Both the position numbers and the translations under genes were made by a program. The notes beneath the pieces are model-generated. The model was not told the origin of the DNA. It saw nothing but the letters and a program-made list of their open reading frames with translations, and made no database searches. DNA of 64,000 nt from Jiangella mangrovi (GTDB lineage: Bacteria; Actinomycetota; Actinomycetes; Jiangellales; Jiangellaceae): positions 4,650,001-4,714,000 of the forward strand of contig NZ_JACHMM010000001.1 of NCBI RefSeq assembly GCF_014204975.1. Direction: 5' to 3'. Numbering within the stretch: the stretch's first letter is position 1; the number at the start of each line of letters is the position of its first letter. Positions 44,020 to 54,083 of the stretch are shown piece after piece.

Positions 44020-44895
44020 ATGCCCCGACGCCTGCTGGACCGCCGTTCCTTCCTCCGTACGACGGCGGCAGCCGCCGCTCTCGCCGCCGGAACCGCGGCG
44101 ACCGCCGTCGGCGCCCTCCCCGCCGCCGCGGCCGGAAGCGGTAACCGCCTGATCCCCCGTCCGGCCATCGGCATGCACCTGTACACGATGCGCCGCTCGC
44201 TCGCCGTCGACTTCGCCGGCACCGTCCAGGCCCTCGCCGACATCGGCTACGCCACCGTCGGCGTCAGCGGCCGGCACGGCCACAGCGCCGCCGCGATCCG
44301 CACCATGCTCGACGACGCGGGCCTCGACGCCGTCCTCGAGCACGTCGGCTACGACCGGCTCACCAACAACCTCGAGGGCGCCTGCGAGGACGTCCTGACG
44401 CTCGGCGGCCACTGGGTCGTCACTTCCAGCCTGCCCGGCTCGCTGTACACGCTCGACGGCATCCGCCAGGCCGCCGCGAACTTCAACCGGGCCGGCGAGG
44501 TCGCCGCGAGCTACGGCCTGAAGGTCCTGCACCACAACCACGACGCCGAGTTCCGCACCGACAGCGGCCGCGTGCTCTACGACGTGCTGCTCGAGGAGAC
44601 CGACCCGGACCTCGTCGGTTACGAGCTCGACGTCTACTGGGCGGCCCGCGGCGGCTACGACGCCGGCGACTACTTCGTCGAGCACCCGGCCCGGTTCCCG
44701 GCGCTGCACGTCAAGGACATGGCGCCGAGCGGCGGGTTCGCCGACGTCGGCTCCGGAATCCTCGACTTCGCGGCGATGTTCGAGCACGCCCACCGCGGCG
44801 GCGTCCGGCAGTTCCTCGTCGAGCACGACAACCCGGCCGACGAGCTCGCCACGGCCCGCAACAGCTTCCGCCACCTGCGCGATCTGCGCTTCTGA
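44020..44895 (+). CDS. Exported sugar phosphate isomerase/epimerase-like protein
   Basis: The 291-residue product has a twin-arginine signal (RRSFLRT, then a long Ala-rich hydrophobic stretch to about residue 38). It then forms a xylose-isomerase-type TIM barrel with metal-site motifs YGLKVLHHNHDAEF, LVGYELDVYWAARGG, ALHVKDM and FLVEHDNP. Export through Tat suggests a folded, metal-loaded enzyme acting on sugars or their oxidised forms outside the membrane. It precedes the ThuA/PQQ gene by 15 bases and is probably cotranscribed. Confidence 0.88.
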   Translation: MPRRLLDRRSFLRTTAAAAALAAGTAATAVGALPAAAAGSGNRLIPRPAIGMHLYTMRRSLAVDFAGTVQALADIGYATVGVSGRHGHSAAAIRTMLDDAGLDAVLEHVGYDRLTNNLEGACEDVLTLGGHWVVTSSLPGSLYTLDGIRQAAANFNRAGEVAASYGLKVLHHNHDAEFRTDSGRVLYDVLLEETDPDLVGYELDVYWAARGGYDAGDYFVEHPARFPALHVKDMAPSGGFADVGSGILDFAAMFEHAHRGGVRQFLVEHDNPADELATARNSFRHLRDLRF

Positions 44896-44910
44896 GCGGC
44901 GGGCCGAGCG

Positions 44911-47900
44911 ATGCTGAGAATCGGACTCGCCGCCGCCCTGGCGGCCACGGCACTGACCGGCGGCGCGCTGGCGTCCGCCGTCGAGGAACCCACCGCCGAG
45001 AGCTTCGACGCGCTGGTCTTCTCGCGCGTCACGAACTTCTACCACGACTCCATCCCCGCTGGTCAGGCCGCCATCGAGGCGCTCGGCGAGGAGCACGGGT
45101 TCAATGTCACGATCTCCGACGACCCCGCGAACTTCACCGACGAGACGCTCGCCCAGTACGAGGTCGTGATCTTCAACAACACCAACTCCACTCCCCAGGC
45201 CGGCGACCTGCTGAACGCGGACCAGCGCGCGGCGTTCGAGCGCTACATCCAGGCCGGCGGCGGCTACGTCGGCATCCACTCCGCGTCGGGCACCGAGCGC
45301 GACTGGGAGTGGTACGGCGAGCTGGTCGGCGCGTTCTTCCTCAGCCACCCGCCGGTGCAGGAGCTCGAGGTCGAGGTGGACGACACCGTGCACCCGTCGA
45401 CCAGCCACCTTCCGCAGGAGTGGACCCGCACCGAGGAGCCGTACGACTTCGTCACCAACCCGCGTGGCGACGTGCACGTGCTGGCCAGCTTCGACTCGAA
45501 GTCCTACACCGGGCACCGGATGGGGTCGGACCACCCGATCAGCTGGTGCCAGAACTTCGACGGCGGCCGCTCCTGGTACACCGGCATGGGGCACGCGCCG
45601 TCCGCCTTCACCGACGAGCCGCTGTTCCTGCAGCACCTGCTCGGCGGTATCCAGTGGGCGGCCGGCGTGGCCGACGGCGACTGCGGCGCGACGTCGAACC
45701 ACAACTTCGAGAAGATCCAGCTCGACGGGAACACCGACGACCCGCTGGCCATGGACATCGACGACACCGGCCGGGTCTTCTTCGTGCAGCGCGGCGGCGA
45801 CGTCAAGGTGTACGACCCGGCGACGGCGCGGACGGAGCTCGCGGTGCGGTTCGACGTGCTGGTCGAGCACACGCACGGCATGCACGGCATCGTGCTGGAC
45901 CCGGACTTCGCCACCAACCACTGGCTCTACCTGTACTACTCCCCCGCGGACGAACCGAACACCGTCATCGCGCGGTTCACCTACGACGAGGCGACCGGCA
46001 CCGTCGACCCGGAGTCGCGCGAGACGATCTTCGAGCTGCCGTCGCAGCGCGAGGTCAACGCGCACGAGGGCGGCGGCATGGACTTCGACGCCGCCGGCAA
46101 CCTCTACGTCGCGACGGGCGACAACTCCTCGCCCTGCTGCGGCGGCTACGGCGCCACCGACGAGCGGCCCGGGTTCGAGTACAACGACGCACAGCGGTCG
46201 TCGGCGAACACCAACGACCTGCGCGGCAAGATCCTGCGCATCCACCCCGAGGACGACGGGACCTACACGATCCCCGAGGGCAACCTCTTCGCGCCCGGCA
46301 CCGAGGGCACGCGCCCGGAGATCTACGTCATGGGGCTGCGCAACCCGTACCGCATCCACGTCGACTCCGAGACCGGCTGGCTCTACTGGGGCGACGTCGG
46401 CCCGGACGCCCGCGTGGACAGCCCCGAGCGCGGCAGCCGCGGCTACGACGAGTGGAACCAGGCGCGAACGGCGGGCAACTTCGGCTGGCCGCACTGCATC
46501 GGCGCCAACAAGGCCTACAACGACCACGACTACGCCACCGGCGAGTCCGGCCCGCTGTACGACTGCGCCGGCGGCCCGGTCAACGACTCGCCGAACAACA
46601 CCGGCCTGACGCAGCTGCCGCCGGCCCAGCCGGCCTGGCTGCCGTACCAGTACGAGGTCACGCCGGAGTACCCGGAGCTGGGCAGTGGCGGGCGGCTGGC
46701 CATCGGCGGCCCGACGTACCACTTCGACGGCGAGAACCCGTCGGAGGCGAAGTTCCCCGCCTACTACGACGACACCGTCTTCATCGCCGAGTGGACCCGC
46801 AACGCGATCTTCGAGGTCCAGCTCGACGAGGCCGGCGAGCCGGCGATCATCAACCCGTTCATGCCCGGCGTGGAGTTCCTGCGCCCGATCGACCTGCAGT
46901 TCGGCCCGGACGGCTCGATGTACGTCATCGAGTGGGGCTCGAACTACGGCGGCTCGGGCCGCGGCGACCCGAACACCGACTCCGGCATCTACAAGATCAA
47001 CTATGCGAAGCCGGGCGAGCGCTCCCCCGTCGCCCGCGCGTCGGCCGACCCGAACACCGGGCAGCCGCCGCTCGCCGTCCAGTTCTCCAGCGAGGGCTCC
47101 GGCGACCCGGACGAGCACGAGATCACCTACGCGTGGGACTTCGACTCCGACGGCTCCGTCGACTCGACCGAGGCGAATCCGTCGCACACCTACACGTCGA
47201 ACGGCGACTACACGGCCCAGCTGGTGGTCACCGACCCGACCGGTCGCACCGGCGTGGCCAACGTGCCGGTCAGCGTCGGCAACACCCGGCCGGAGGTCGA
47301 GCTGGTCGAGCCGCTGGACGGGCAGATCTTCGACTTCGGCGAGCCGGTGCCCTTCGAGGTGCGCGTCGACGACGCCGAGGACGGCGTGAGCGGTGCGGGT
47401 GTCGACTGCGACGCCGTCGTCACCCAGCCGGCGCTCGGGCACGACCAGCACGGTCACCCGCTGGAGCAGTACACCGGCTGCACGGGCGAGATCCAGACCA
47501 TCGTCGACGACGGGCACAGCCACATCGACAACATCTTCTACATCGTCGACTCCACCTACACCGACAGCGGCGGCGACGGCGTCTCCCCGCTGACCGGCGG
47601 CGACTCGGCGATCCTTCAGCCGCGGCACAAGCAGGCCGAGCACTGGACGTCGGCCAGTGACGTCATCCTCTACGACACGCAGGAGGGCACCGGGAACCGC
47701 ATGGTCGGCCAGATCGGCCACGGCGACTACCTCTCCTACGAGCCGGTCAACCTGCGCGGCGTGAACCAGCTGACCTTCCGGTACGCGTCGTCCGGCACCG
47801 GCGGGACGGTGTCCGTGCGGCTGGACGCCGTCGACGGCCCCGTCATCGGCAGCGGCCGGCTCGAACCGACCGGCGACTCGTACGCGTTCGAATCGGTGTC

Positions 47901-49449
47901 GGTGCCGGTGGAGGATCCGGGCGGCAGCCACGAGCTGTTCCTGGTCTTCACGAACAACCCCGGCGACGACTACCTGTTCAACCTCGACGCGTTCCACTTC
48001 GGGCACACGCTGCTCGACGGCGTCCGCGCGGCCCGGGCGGCGGTGCGGTCGCTGTCGGCGGCGGCATCGGAGCACGCGGACGAGCTGTCGGACGAGCAGG
48101 CCGAGTACCTGGAGAGCGCGGCCGGCCGGATCGACGGCGAGCTGGCCGCGGCCATGGACACCGCGACCGACGACCCGGACTTCGCACGGTCACTGGACCG
48201 CGCGCTGATCTTCGTCAACCAGTCCCGGCAGTGGGTCGGTGACCAGGGTCTGCCCGCGGAGGTCGCCTCGGCGCTGGTGGCACCGCTGGACGATGCGGCG
48301 GCCGCGCTCGAGGGAGTCATCGGCCTGGTCGACGGCGTCAGTGCCGCGTTGGCGGCCGACGGCGGCGAGGTCACGGCGGGCGAGACGGTCCGGGTGACGG
48401 CGACGCTCACCAACGACGGTTCCGCTGCGGTCCGGGCGCCGGCGGTCGAGCTGGCCGTGCCCGACGGCTGGCAGGCGCAGGCCGTCGGCCCGACGTCGGC
48501 GGCGTCGTTGGCGGTGGGCGCTTCCTTGACCGGTTCGTGGGACGTGACGGTGCCGGCCGACGCGACGCCCGGCGAGATCGCGCTGACCGGGTCGGCCGGG
48601 TACGCCCACGTGGGCCGCGACCGGGTCACGGTGCCCTTGTCGGCGCCCGTGGTCGTGCGGCCGGCGGTGTCGGCGGACGGCGTCACGGTCGGCGCGCCGC
48701 TGTTCACCGGTCGGTCGTCGGTGGCCGCGGTGACGGTGACCAACCACCGGTCGGCGGCCGCGGCGGACGTGACAGCGACGGTCACCGTCCCGTCCGGTTG
48801 GACCGCCGGGACCGCGACGGCGACTCTCGGCGCCGGTGAGTCGGCGACGCTGGAGGTGCCGGTGACGGCGCCGGCCGGCGGGATCGTGGCCGGTCCGGTC
48901 GCCGAGGCCGTGCTGACGGCGTCCGTGACGGTGCCCGGTGTGGTGGTGGCCGGGACGCCGTCGGCCCGCACCTACGCCGTCCCGCACGGTTCCGAGCTCG
49001 TGTACGCGCTGGACGGCGGTTCGGACACCAGCCCGGTACTGGAGTCCTACGCCCGGCTGGCGCCGTCGCACGCCTGGGACGCCGCCCGCGGGTACGGCTG
49101 GGTGACGGGCGCGCCGCTGTCGCGCGACCGTGGGCACCCGGACGCCCTGCGGCGCGACTTCGTGCTGGACAACCGGGGTCCGGGTGTCCTGCGGGTGACG
49201 CTGCCGCCGGGACCGCACACCGTGTCGCTGCTGACCGGCGACCCGGACTTCTCGACGAGTGGCTTCGTCGTCGAGGCCGACGGCGCCGTGGTGGTCCCGG
49301 CGCGGGCGACACTGCCGACCGGGTCGTACGCCTGGGAGCAGTTCACGCTCGACGGCGGCGCCGAGGGCCGGACGGTGGACCTGCGGTTGTCCAGCCCGAC
49401 CGGCAACTACTGGCGGATCCTGGCGCTGCTGGTCGACGACGCGGCGTAG
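44911..49449 (+). CDS. Giant secreted ThuA / sorbosone-dehydrogenase-type multidomain protein
   Basis: The 1512-residue product has a Sec signal (1-24). It has a ThuA domain at about 30-252 (VFSRVTNFYHDSIPAGQAAIEAL, GGYVGIHSASGTE), a glucose/sorbosone dehydrogenase beta-propeller at about 265-700 (MHGIVLDPDF, YVMGLRNPYRIHVD, FGWPHCIG) and a PKD domain at about 708-795. A CBM6-like domain follows at about 905-1015, then a helical linker, two NEW3-like beta domains (about 1140-1330), and a C-terminal sugar-binding-type domain ending WRILALLVDD. It probably binds and oxidises a polysaccharide-derived sugar outside the cell. Domain limits are by eye. Confidence 0.88.
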   Translation: MLRIGLAAALAATALTGGALASAVEEPTAESFDALVFSRVTNFYHDSIPAGQAAIEALGEEHGFNVTISDDPANFTDETLAQYEVVIFNNTNSTPQAGDLLNADQRAAFERYIQAGGGYVGIHSASGTERDWEWYGELVGAFFLSHPPVQELEVEVDDTVHPSTSHLPQEWTRTEEPYDFVTNPRGDVHVLASFDSKSYTGHRMGSDHPISWCQNFDGGRSWYTGMGHAPSAFTDEPLFLQHLLGGIQWAAGVADGDCGATSNHNFEKIQLDGNTDDPLAMDIDDTGRVFFVQRGGDVKVYDPATARTELAVRFDVLVEHTHGMHGIVLDPDFATNHWLYLYYSPADEPNTVIARFTYDEATGTVDPESRETIFELPSQREVNAHEGGGMDFDAAGNLYVATGDNSSPCCGGYGATDERPGFEYNDAQRSSANTNDLRGKILRIHPEDDGTYTIPEGNLFAPGTEGTRPEIYVMGLRNPYRIHVDSETGWLYWGDVGPDARVDSPERGSRGYDEWNQARTAGNFGWPHCIGANKAYNDHDYATGESGPLYDCAGGPVNDSPNNTGLTQLPPAQPAWLPYQYEVTPEYPELGSGGRLAIGGPTYHFDGENPSEAKFPAYYDDTVFIAEWTRNAIFEVQLDEAGEPAIINPFMPGVEFLRPIDLQFGPDGSMYVIEWGSNYGGSGRGDPNTDSGIYKINYAKPGERSPVARASADPNTGQPPLAVQFSSEGSGDPDEHEITYAWDFDSDGSVDSTEANPSHTYTSNGDYTAQLVVTDPTGRTGVANVPVSVGNTRPEVELVEPLDGQIFDFGEPVPFEVRVDDAEDGVSGAGVDCDAVVTQPALGHDQHGHPLEQYTGCTGEIQTIVDDGHSHIDNIFYIVDSTYTDSGGDGVSPLTGGDSAILQPRHKQAEHWTSASDVILYDTQEGTGNRMVGQIGHGDYLSYEPVNLRGVNQLTFRYASSGTGGTVSVRLDAVDGPVIGSGRLEPTGDSYAFESVSVPVEDPGGSHELFLVFTNNPGDDYLFNLDAFHFGHTLLDGVRAARAAVRSLSAAASEHADELSDEQAEYLESAAGRIDGELAAAMDTATDDPDFARSLDRALIFVNQSRQWVGDQGLPAEVASALVAPLDDAAAALEGVIGLVDGVSAALAADGGEVTAGETVRVTATLTNDGSAAVRAPAVELAVPDGWQAQAVGPTSAASLAVGASLTGSWDVTVPADATPGEIALTGSAGYAHVGRDRVTVPLSAPVVVRPAVSADGVTVGAPLFTGRSSVAAVTVTNHRSAAAADVTATVTVPSGWTAGTATATLGAGESATLEVPVTAPAGGIVAGPVAEAVLTASVTVPGVVVAGTPSARTYAVPHGSELVYALDGGSDTSPVLESYARLAPSHAWDAARGYGWVTGAPLSRDRGHPDALRRDFVLDNRGPGVLRVTLPPGPHTVSLLTGDPDFSTSGFVVEADGAVVVPARATLPTGSYAWEQFTLDGGAEGRTVDLRLSSPTGNYWRILALLVDDAA

Positions 49450-49522
49450 CGATCAGGGCTCGGCCGGCGGCGGGACGATCCGCAGCGTCCCGTCGCCGGC
49501 CGGCGAGTCCGCCCGCGGCGTC

Positions 49523-49564
49523 AGGAGGGAGTTCTCCCCGCTATAGCGAGGAAAAGTCCCTCCT
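49523..49564. terminator. Hairpin after the ThuA/PQQ gene
   Basis: AGGAGGGA (49523-49530) pairs with TCCCTCCT (49557-49564); the loop holds the 10-base palindrome CGCTATAGCG (49539-49548). It is about 75 bases after the stop codon and may terminate that long transcript. Confidence 0.45.
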
Positions 49565-49579
49565 CACACTGCCCACCGC

Positions 49580-49677
49580 GACCCCGCCCGAGTTGATCTT
49601 GGAGCAACCGCGGAGTTGCGGCCCGATTTATCCGATGAATACCGCCGGAACTCCAAGATCAACTCGGGGGCGGGGTC
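49580..49677. repeat. Palindromic hairpin element D
   Basis: The 25-base left arm (49580-49604) pairs with the 27-base right arm (49651-49677), apart from a two-base bulge, across a 46-base loop. The shared inner end is GAGTTGATCTTGGAG. The right arm covers the last codons of the glyoxalase-fold gene, which stops at 49659. It resembles hairpin C (GTTGATCWTGGAG). Confidence 0.8.
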
Positions 49678-50078
49678 AGTCCGGTGACGCGGCCGGCGGC
49701 GTCGGTGGTGTAGCGGCCGCGGGAGAGGTCGATCAGCACCAGCGGGTTGCCGAACGGGTCCTCGACGACGGCGACCCGGCCCACCGGGACGTCGGCCGGC
49801 GGCGAGACCACCCGCCCGCCGGCCGCCACGAACCGCTCGGCCGCGGGCTCCACCGCGTCGACCAGCCAGGCGGGACCGGGCGGGACGTCGGTCGCCAGCA
49901 CGAGCTCGCTCTCGGCGTCGGGCAGCCGCGGCCCGGCCTGGCCGATGGCGTCGTGCCGCCAGAGCAACTCGTGTCCCAGCTCGTCGCGGTAGAACGCGAG
50001 CCCGGCGTCGAGGTCGGGCACCCGGACGACCACCGCGTCGACGGCGCGGAGCGCCGGCTCGGGCAGCCGGTCAGGCAT
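49659..50078 (-). CDS. Glyoxalase / bleomycin resistance-fold protein
   Basis: The 139-residue VOC-superfamily protein has [34 protein letters not shown] and the end [22 protein letters not shown]. The first metal-binding position of glyoxalases appears as Val (VVVRV), so it may not be a glyoxalase I. ATG at 50078 lies inside the last codons of miaB, an eight-base overlap, so it is coupled to miaB. The C-terminal codons overlap hairpin D. Confidence 0.82.
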   Translation of the reverse strand: MPDRLPEPALRAVDAVVVRVPDLDAGLAFYRDELGHELLWRHDAIGQAGPRLPDAESELVLATDVPPGPAWLVDAVEPAAERFVAAGGRVVSPPADVPVGRVAVVEDPFGNPLVLIDLSRGRYTTDAAGRVTGLTPPPS

Positions 50079-51567
50079 GCCCGCAGGCGGGAGCGGCGTC
50101 GGCGACCGGCAGCGGAGCCGGGGCTCCCACCGTCGGCATGCCCAGCAGCACGCCGGGCGCGACCGCAGCCGGCGCCGTCGTCGTCGCTCGCTCGTAGGCG
50201 TCGCCGGCACGGGTGCGCCGCAGCGCCCAGGTGGGTCCGTCGGCGACCAAGTGGTGCGGGGCGGCGTAGCTGACTTGCACCGTCACCATGTCGCCCGGCC
50301 GCGGCGCCTCGGCCCCGGACGGCACCGTGAAGTGGACCAGGCGGTTGTCGCGGGCCCGGCCGGACAGCCGGTGCGTCGCGCCGTCCTTGCGGCCCTCGCC
50401 GTCGGCGACCAGGACCTCGACGTCGCGGCCGACGAAGGCGCGGGACTCGTCCCAGGCCACCTCCTCGACCAGCGAGGCGAGGCGCTGGTAGCGCTCGCGC
50501 ACCACCTCGGGCGGCACCTGGTCGTCCATGGTGGCGGCCGGCGTGCCGGGGCGCTTGGAGTACTGGAAGGTGAACGCCGACGCGAACCGCGCCTCGCGCA
50601 CGACCGACAGCGTCTCTTCGAAGTCGGCCTCGGTCTCGCCCGGGAAGCCGACGATGATGTCGGTGGTGATGGCGGCCTCCGGCATGGCCTCGCGCACCTT
50701 CGACACGATGCCGAGGTAGCGCTCCTGCCGGTACGAGCGGCGCATGGCGCGCAGCACACGGTCGGACCCGGACTGCAGCGGCATGTGCAGCTGGGGCATC
50801 ACCGCGGGAGTCTCGGCCATGGCCGCGATGACGTCGTCGGTGAAGTCGCGCGGGTGCGGGCTGGTGAACCGGACCCGCTCGAGCCCGTCGACGGCGCCGA
50901 CGGTGCGCAGCAGCTTGCCGAACGCGAAGCGGTCGCCGAACTCGACGCCGTACGCGTTGACGTTCTGGCCCAGCAGCGTGACCTCGATGACGCCCTCGGC
51001 GACCAGCGCCTGCACCTCGGCCAGGACGTCGCCCGGACGGCGGTCGCGCTCGCGCCCGCGCAGCGCCGGCACGATGCAGAACGTGCAGGTGTTGTTGCAG
51101 CCCACACTGACGGCGACCCACGCTGCGTAGGGGCTCTCGCGTCGCGACGGGAGGTCGGACGGGAACGTCTCGAGCGCCTCGACGATCTCGACCTGCGCCT
51201 CCTGCTCAACCCGCGCACGGTCGAGGAGGGCGGGCAGCGACCCGACGTTGTGGGTGCCGAAGACGACGTCGACCCAGGGCGCCCGGCGGGTGATCTCGGA
51301 GCGGTCCTTCTGCGCCAGGCAGCCGCCGACGGCGATCTGCATGCCGTCGCGGCCGGCCTTGACCGACGCGAGGTGACCGAGGTTGCCGTACAGCTTGTTG
51401 TCGGCGTTCTCGCGGACGGCGCAGGTGTTGAGCACGACGACGTCGGCCGCCGCCCCGTCGCCCGCGCGCGTGTAGCCCGCGTCCTCCAGCAGCCCGGACA
51501 GCCGCTCGGAGTCGTGGACGTTCATCTGGCACCCGTAAGTGCGGACCTCGTATGTGCGCGCGTTCAT
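50071..51567 (-). CDS. miaB: MiaB, tRNA-2-methylthio-N6-dimethylallyladenosine synthase
   Basis: This radical SAM methylthiotransferase acts on the i6A37 made by MiaA. The 498-residue product has the N-terminal cluster cysteines C13, C49 and C83, the radical [11 protein letters not shown] motif (C157, C161, C164), and a C-terminal TRAM domain near [14 protein letters not shown]. About 50 residues after the TRAM domain (to PACGHA) are an Ala/Pro/Val-rich extension. It overlaps the glyoxalase-fold gene. Confidence 0.95.
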   Translation of the reverse strand: MNARTYEVRTYGCQMNVHDSERLSGLLEDAGYTRAGDGAAADVVVLNTCAVRENADNKLYGNLGHLASVKAGRDGMQIAVGGCLAQKDRSEITRRAPWVDVVFGTHNVGSLPALLDRARVEQEAQVEIVEALETFPSDLPSRRESPYAAWVAVSVGCNNTCTFCIVPALRGRERDRRPGDVLAEVQALVAEGVIEVTLLGQNVNAYGVEFGDRFAFGKLLRTVGAVDGLERVRFTSPHPRDFTDDVIAAMAETPAVMPQLHMPLQSGSDRVLRAMRRSYRQERYLGIVSKVREAMPEAAITTDIIVGFPGETEADFEETLSVVREARFASAFTFQYSKRPGTPAATMDDQVPPEVVRERYQRLASLVEEVAWDESRAFVGRDVEVLVADGEGRKDGATHRLSGRARDNRLVHFTVPSGAEAPRPGDMVTVQVSYAAPHHLVADGPTWALRRTRAGDAYERATTTAPAAVAPGVLLGMPTVGAPAPLPVADAAPACGHA

Positions 51568-51584
51568 GTCGCTACACAGGATAA

Positions 51585-51618
51585 GCGCTCGCCCCGACAG
51601 GACTGCCGGGGCGAGCGC
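51585..51618 (-). terminator. Terminator hairpin after the first M14 peptidase gene
   Basis: GCGCTCGCCCCG (51585-51596) pairs perfectly with CGGGGCGAGCGC (51607-51618) over a 10-base loop, eight bases past the peptidase stop and upstream of miaB in the same direction. Confidence 0.8.
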
Positions 51619-51625
51619 CCACGCC

Positions 51626-53977
51626 TCAGCGCACGCGGACGGTGAACCGCTTCGCGTTCTCGAGCTGGCCCTTCACGTCGACGGAGATCCAGCGGAACGT
51701 CGTCGTCGCGGAGACCTCGATGACCTCGCCCGGCTCGCGCATCGCCGGCGCCTCGTAGACCGGCGAGTCCGTCGTGGGCGTGCTGCCGTCGGTCGTGTAG
51801 TGGATCGACGCCGGCTCGCTGGGATCGAACGTCACGTGCACCGTGCCGTCGGCCTGGCGCTCCTGCACCAGCCGCGTCGTCGCCGGACGCTGGTCCTGCC
51901 CGTACGCCATGGCGATCTCGAACATCTCGATCACGCCGCTGGCGTACTCCTGGTACTGCAGGTTCGCCTCGTCCCACTCGGGGATGAAGCCGCCGCCGGA
52001 ATCGAACTCACCGGTCTCCGGGTTCCACTGGACGCCGCCGATCTCCCAGCCGAACGCGTAGATGCCGTAGTTGAAGTACAGGTCCTCGCGGACGTTGCCG
52101 GCCGACGAGTACAGGACGTCGGACGAGCCGCCGACGTTGCCCGGTTGGACGACGGTGTCGCGCAGCCCCTTGACGTTGGAGAGGATCTCCTCGGCCATCT
52201 CCCAGTAGTAGGTCTCGTCGCGCAGCGGCGGGCGCGGCGTGGTGATGCGGCCGTCGGCGATGTAGGCGCCCGGCTGCCAGAACAGCTGCCCGCCGGAGCT
52301 GTGCACCGTCATGAAGAACTTGAGGTTGTCGTAGGTGTCGGCGAGCCAGACGATGTTGCGCGCCTCGGGCTCGGACAGCTTGTCCGGGCCCATGTAGGTG
52401 TCGCTGGTGCACGAGAACGAGGCGCCGTCGTAGCCGTCCAGCGCGGAGCCGACCCGGTAGTTGCGGTTGAGGTCCACACCCCAGTTGCCGCGAGCCAGGA
52501 CGTCCGCCGAACCGGTGATCGGGCAGTGGTTGGTCATGTTGCGCCGCTGGCCGGTGCGGTCGAAGAAGTTGTAGTGACCGCCGTCGGGGTTGTTGGACGG
52601 GACGATGAGGATGTCGACGTTCTCGAGGATCCGCCGGGTGGTGCGGTCGTTGTCGCGGTTGGCCAGCAGCCGCTCGGCCGCCTCCAGCGCCACCAGCGGC
52701 GTCACCCGCTCGCGGGCGTGGTCCTGGGCGATGATCAGCACGCCTGGCCGGGAGCCGTCGCGGTGGTTGCCGATGCGCAGCGCCCGGATCGGGAACGGGT
52801 CGCGCGAGATCGACGGCGGCGCGGCCAGGTTGTCGCTGAGCAGCGTGGGCGCGGCCGCCGCGACCACGCCGGCGCCGGCGTTGCCGCGGTACGTGTACGC
52901 CCGGACCAGCGAGCCGGCCTCGGCGTTCAGCGCGGCCACGACCTGCGCGGCGGTGCTGGTGACGGCGCCGGCCGCGTCGGTCGCCAGGTGGACGGTCACC
53001 GCGTCGCCGTCGACGGTGACGTCCAGCGCGCTGCTCGCGACGCCGGGGGCACGCAGCTCGACGGAGACCTCGTTGCCGCCCTCGTGGCCCCAGGCCCGCG
53101 AGTCGACCCCGACCCGGCTGTCGTTCGCCGTCCCGAAGAGCGCCTGGGACAGCCGGCGGTAGCCGTTGGTCCGGTTCGGCAGCTCGACGATCTCGGTGAC
53201 GCCGGGGTGCGCCTCGTGCAGCGCCTCCAGCCGCTCGTAGACCTGCGTCGGGTTGAGGTAGCCGTCGATGAACCCGTACTCGTACCCCGGCCGGTCGATG
53301 TCGGAGTCGGTCGCGTGCAGCCAGTCGGTAACCTCCGCCGTCGCGGTGCCGCCCAGCGAGCTGGTGACGGTGATCGTGTCCGGCCGCGGGCCGTCGACGC
53401 GCGTCAGCACGCGGTGGTAGAGGTACTCGCCGGAGTCGATGTACGGCTCGATCTCGACGGAGCCGCCGTCCCAGTCCAGCGTCAGCGCCGCCTCCTGCAG
53501 CGCGTCGGACTTCACCTCGACGGACAGGAAGCCCTGGCCCTTGGTGGTGAACCAGTCGACCCGCCCGATGACGACGGTGTCCGCGTCGGCCGCCGCGGTG
53601 GGTGCGACGCTGCGCGCCGCGGGGGCCGACGGTGTCGCCGTCAGCGCCGCGGGGGCCGACTCGCCGGCGACGGCGGCGCCGAAGCCGGCCAGGCCGGCCA
53701 GTTGCTCCTCGGTGACCAGGGCGTCGACCAGGATGCCGTCGGGCAGGCGCTGGAAGTCGCCGGTGAAGTCGTAGCCGGCGTCCTGCATGGCGTACAGGGC
53801 CTCGCTGCCGGGGACGTACAGGCGCAGTACGCGCTCGGCCGGCAGCGGCAGTTCCTGGCGGACCGGGTCGGCGGCCGGCGCCGGATCGTTGGCCTGGGCG
53901 GACAGCCCGGCCGCGGCCAGGCCGGCCGTCGCGGTCGCGACGATCACCGCCCGCGCCGCTCGTCGAGTGATGTTCAT
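51626..53977 (-). CDS. Secreted M14 zinc carboxypeptidase, multidomain
   Basis: The 783-residue product has a signal peptide (1-30), a pro-region, a beta domain around 140-220, then an M14 catalytic domain. Zinc ligands are His420 and Glu423 (DHARERVT) and His559 (MTVHSSGG), with substrate motifs [12 protein letters not shown] and GVDLNRNY and the late GWEIGG. About 100 residues (290-392) are inserted between the pro-region and the zinc site. The C-terminus has a chitobiase-like beta domain ([17 protein letters not shown]). ATG at 53977 follows GGAGG. Confidence 0.9.
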   Translation of the reverse strand: MNITRRAARAVIVATATAGLAAAGLSAQANDPAPAADPVRQELPLPAERVLRLYVPGSEALYAMQDAGYDFTGDFQRLPDGILVDALVTEEQLAGLAGFGAAVAGESAPAALTATPSAPAARSVAPTAAADADTVVIGRVDWFTTKGQGFLSVEVKSDALQEAALTLDWDGGSVEIEPYIDSGEYLYHRVLTRVDGPRPDTITVTSSLGGTATAEVTDWLHATDSDIDRPGYEYGFIDGYLNPTQVYERLEALHEAHPGVTEIVELPNRTNGYRRLSQALFGTANDSRVGVDSRAWGHEGGNEVSVELRAPGVASSALDVTVDGDAVTVHLATDAAGAVTSTAAQVVAALNAEAGSLVRAYTYRGNAGAGVVAAAAPTLLSDNLAAPPSISRDPFPIRALRIGNHRDGSRPGVLIIAQDHARERVTPLVALEAAERLLANRDNDRTTRRILENVDILIVPSNNPDGGHYNFFDRTGQRRNMTNHCPITGSADVLARGNWGVDLNRNYRVGSALDGYDGASFSCTSDTYMGPDKLSEPEARNIVWLADTYDNLKFFMTVHSSGGQLFWQPGAYIADGRITTPRPPLRDETYYWEMAEEILSNVKGLRDTVVQPGNVGGSSDVLYSSAGNVREDLYFNYGIYAFGWEIGGVQWNPETGEFDSGGGFIPEWDEANLQYQEYASGVIEMFEIAMAYGQDQRPATTRLVQERQADGTVHVTFDPSEPASIHYTTDGSTPTTDSPVYEAPAMREPGEVIEVSATTTFRWISVDVKGQLENAKRFTVRVR

Positions 53978-54035
53978 GGTGGCGACCTCCTCGGGCACAG
54001 GCCCGGAGTTGGGGGGAAAGCACCACGCAAGCAGC

Positions 54036-54052
54036 CCGGCCGCGACGGCCGG
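54036..54052 (-). terminator. Small hairpin between TAXI and M14 genes
   Basis: CCGGCCG (54036-54042) and CGGCCGG (54046-54052) flank CGA, 32 bases beyond the TAXI stop codon. It may be a partial terminator or attenuator ahead of the M14 gene. Confidence 0.35.
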
Positions 54053-54083
54053 AACCCACTTGAGCAGCTCTTGAGCTAGCTGG

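Noticed and set aside
43987-48075. 1362-codon open frame on the minus strand antisense to the ThuA/PQQ gene
   Set aside because: It is a mirror of high-GC coding sequence: low-complexity Arg/Val/Gly composition, no motif, no ribosome site, and the plus-strand protein has clear domains.
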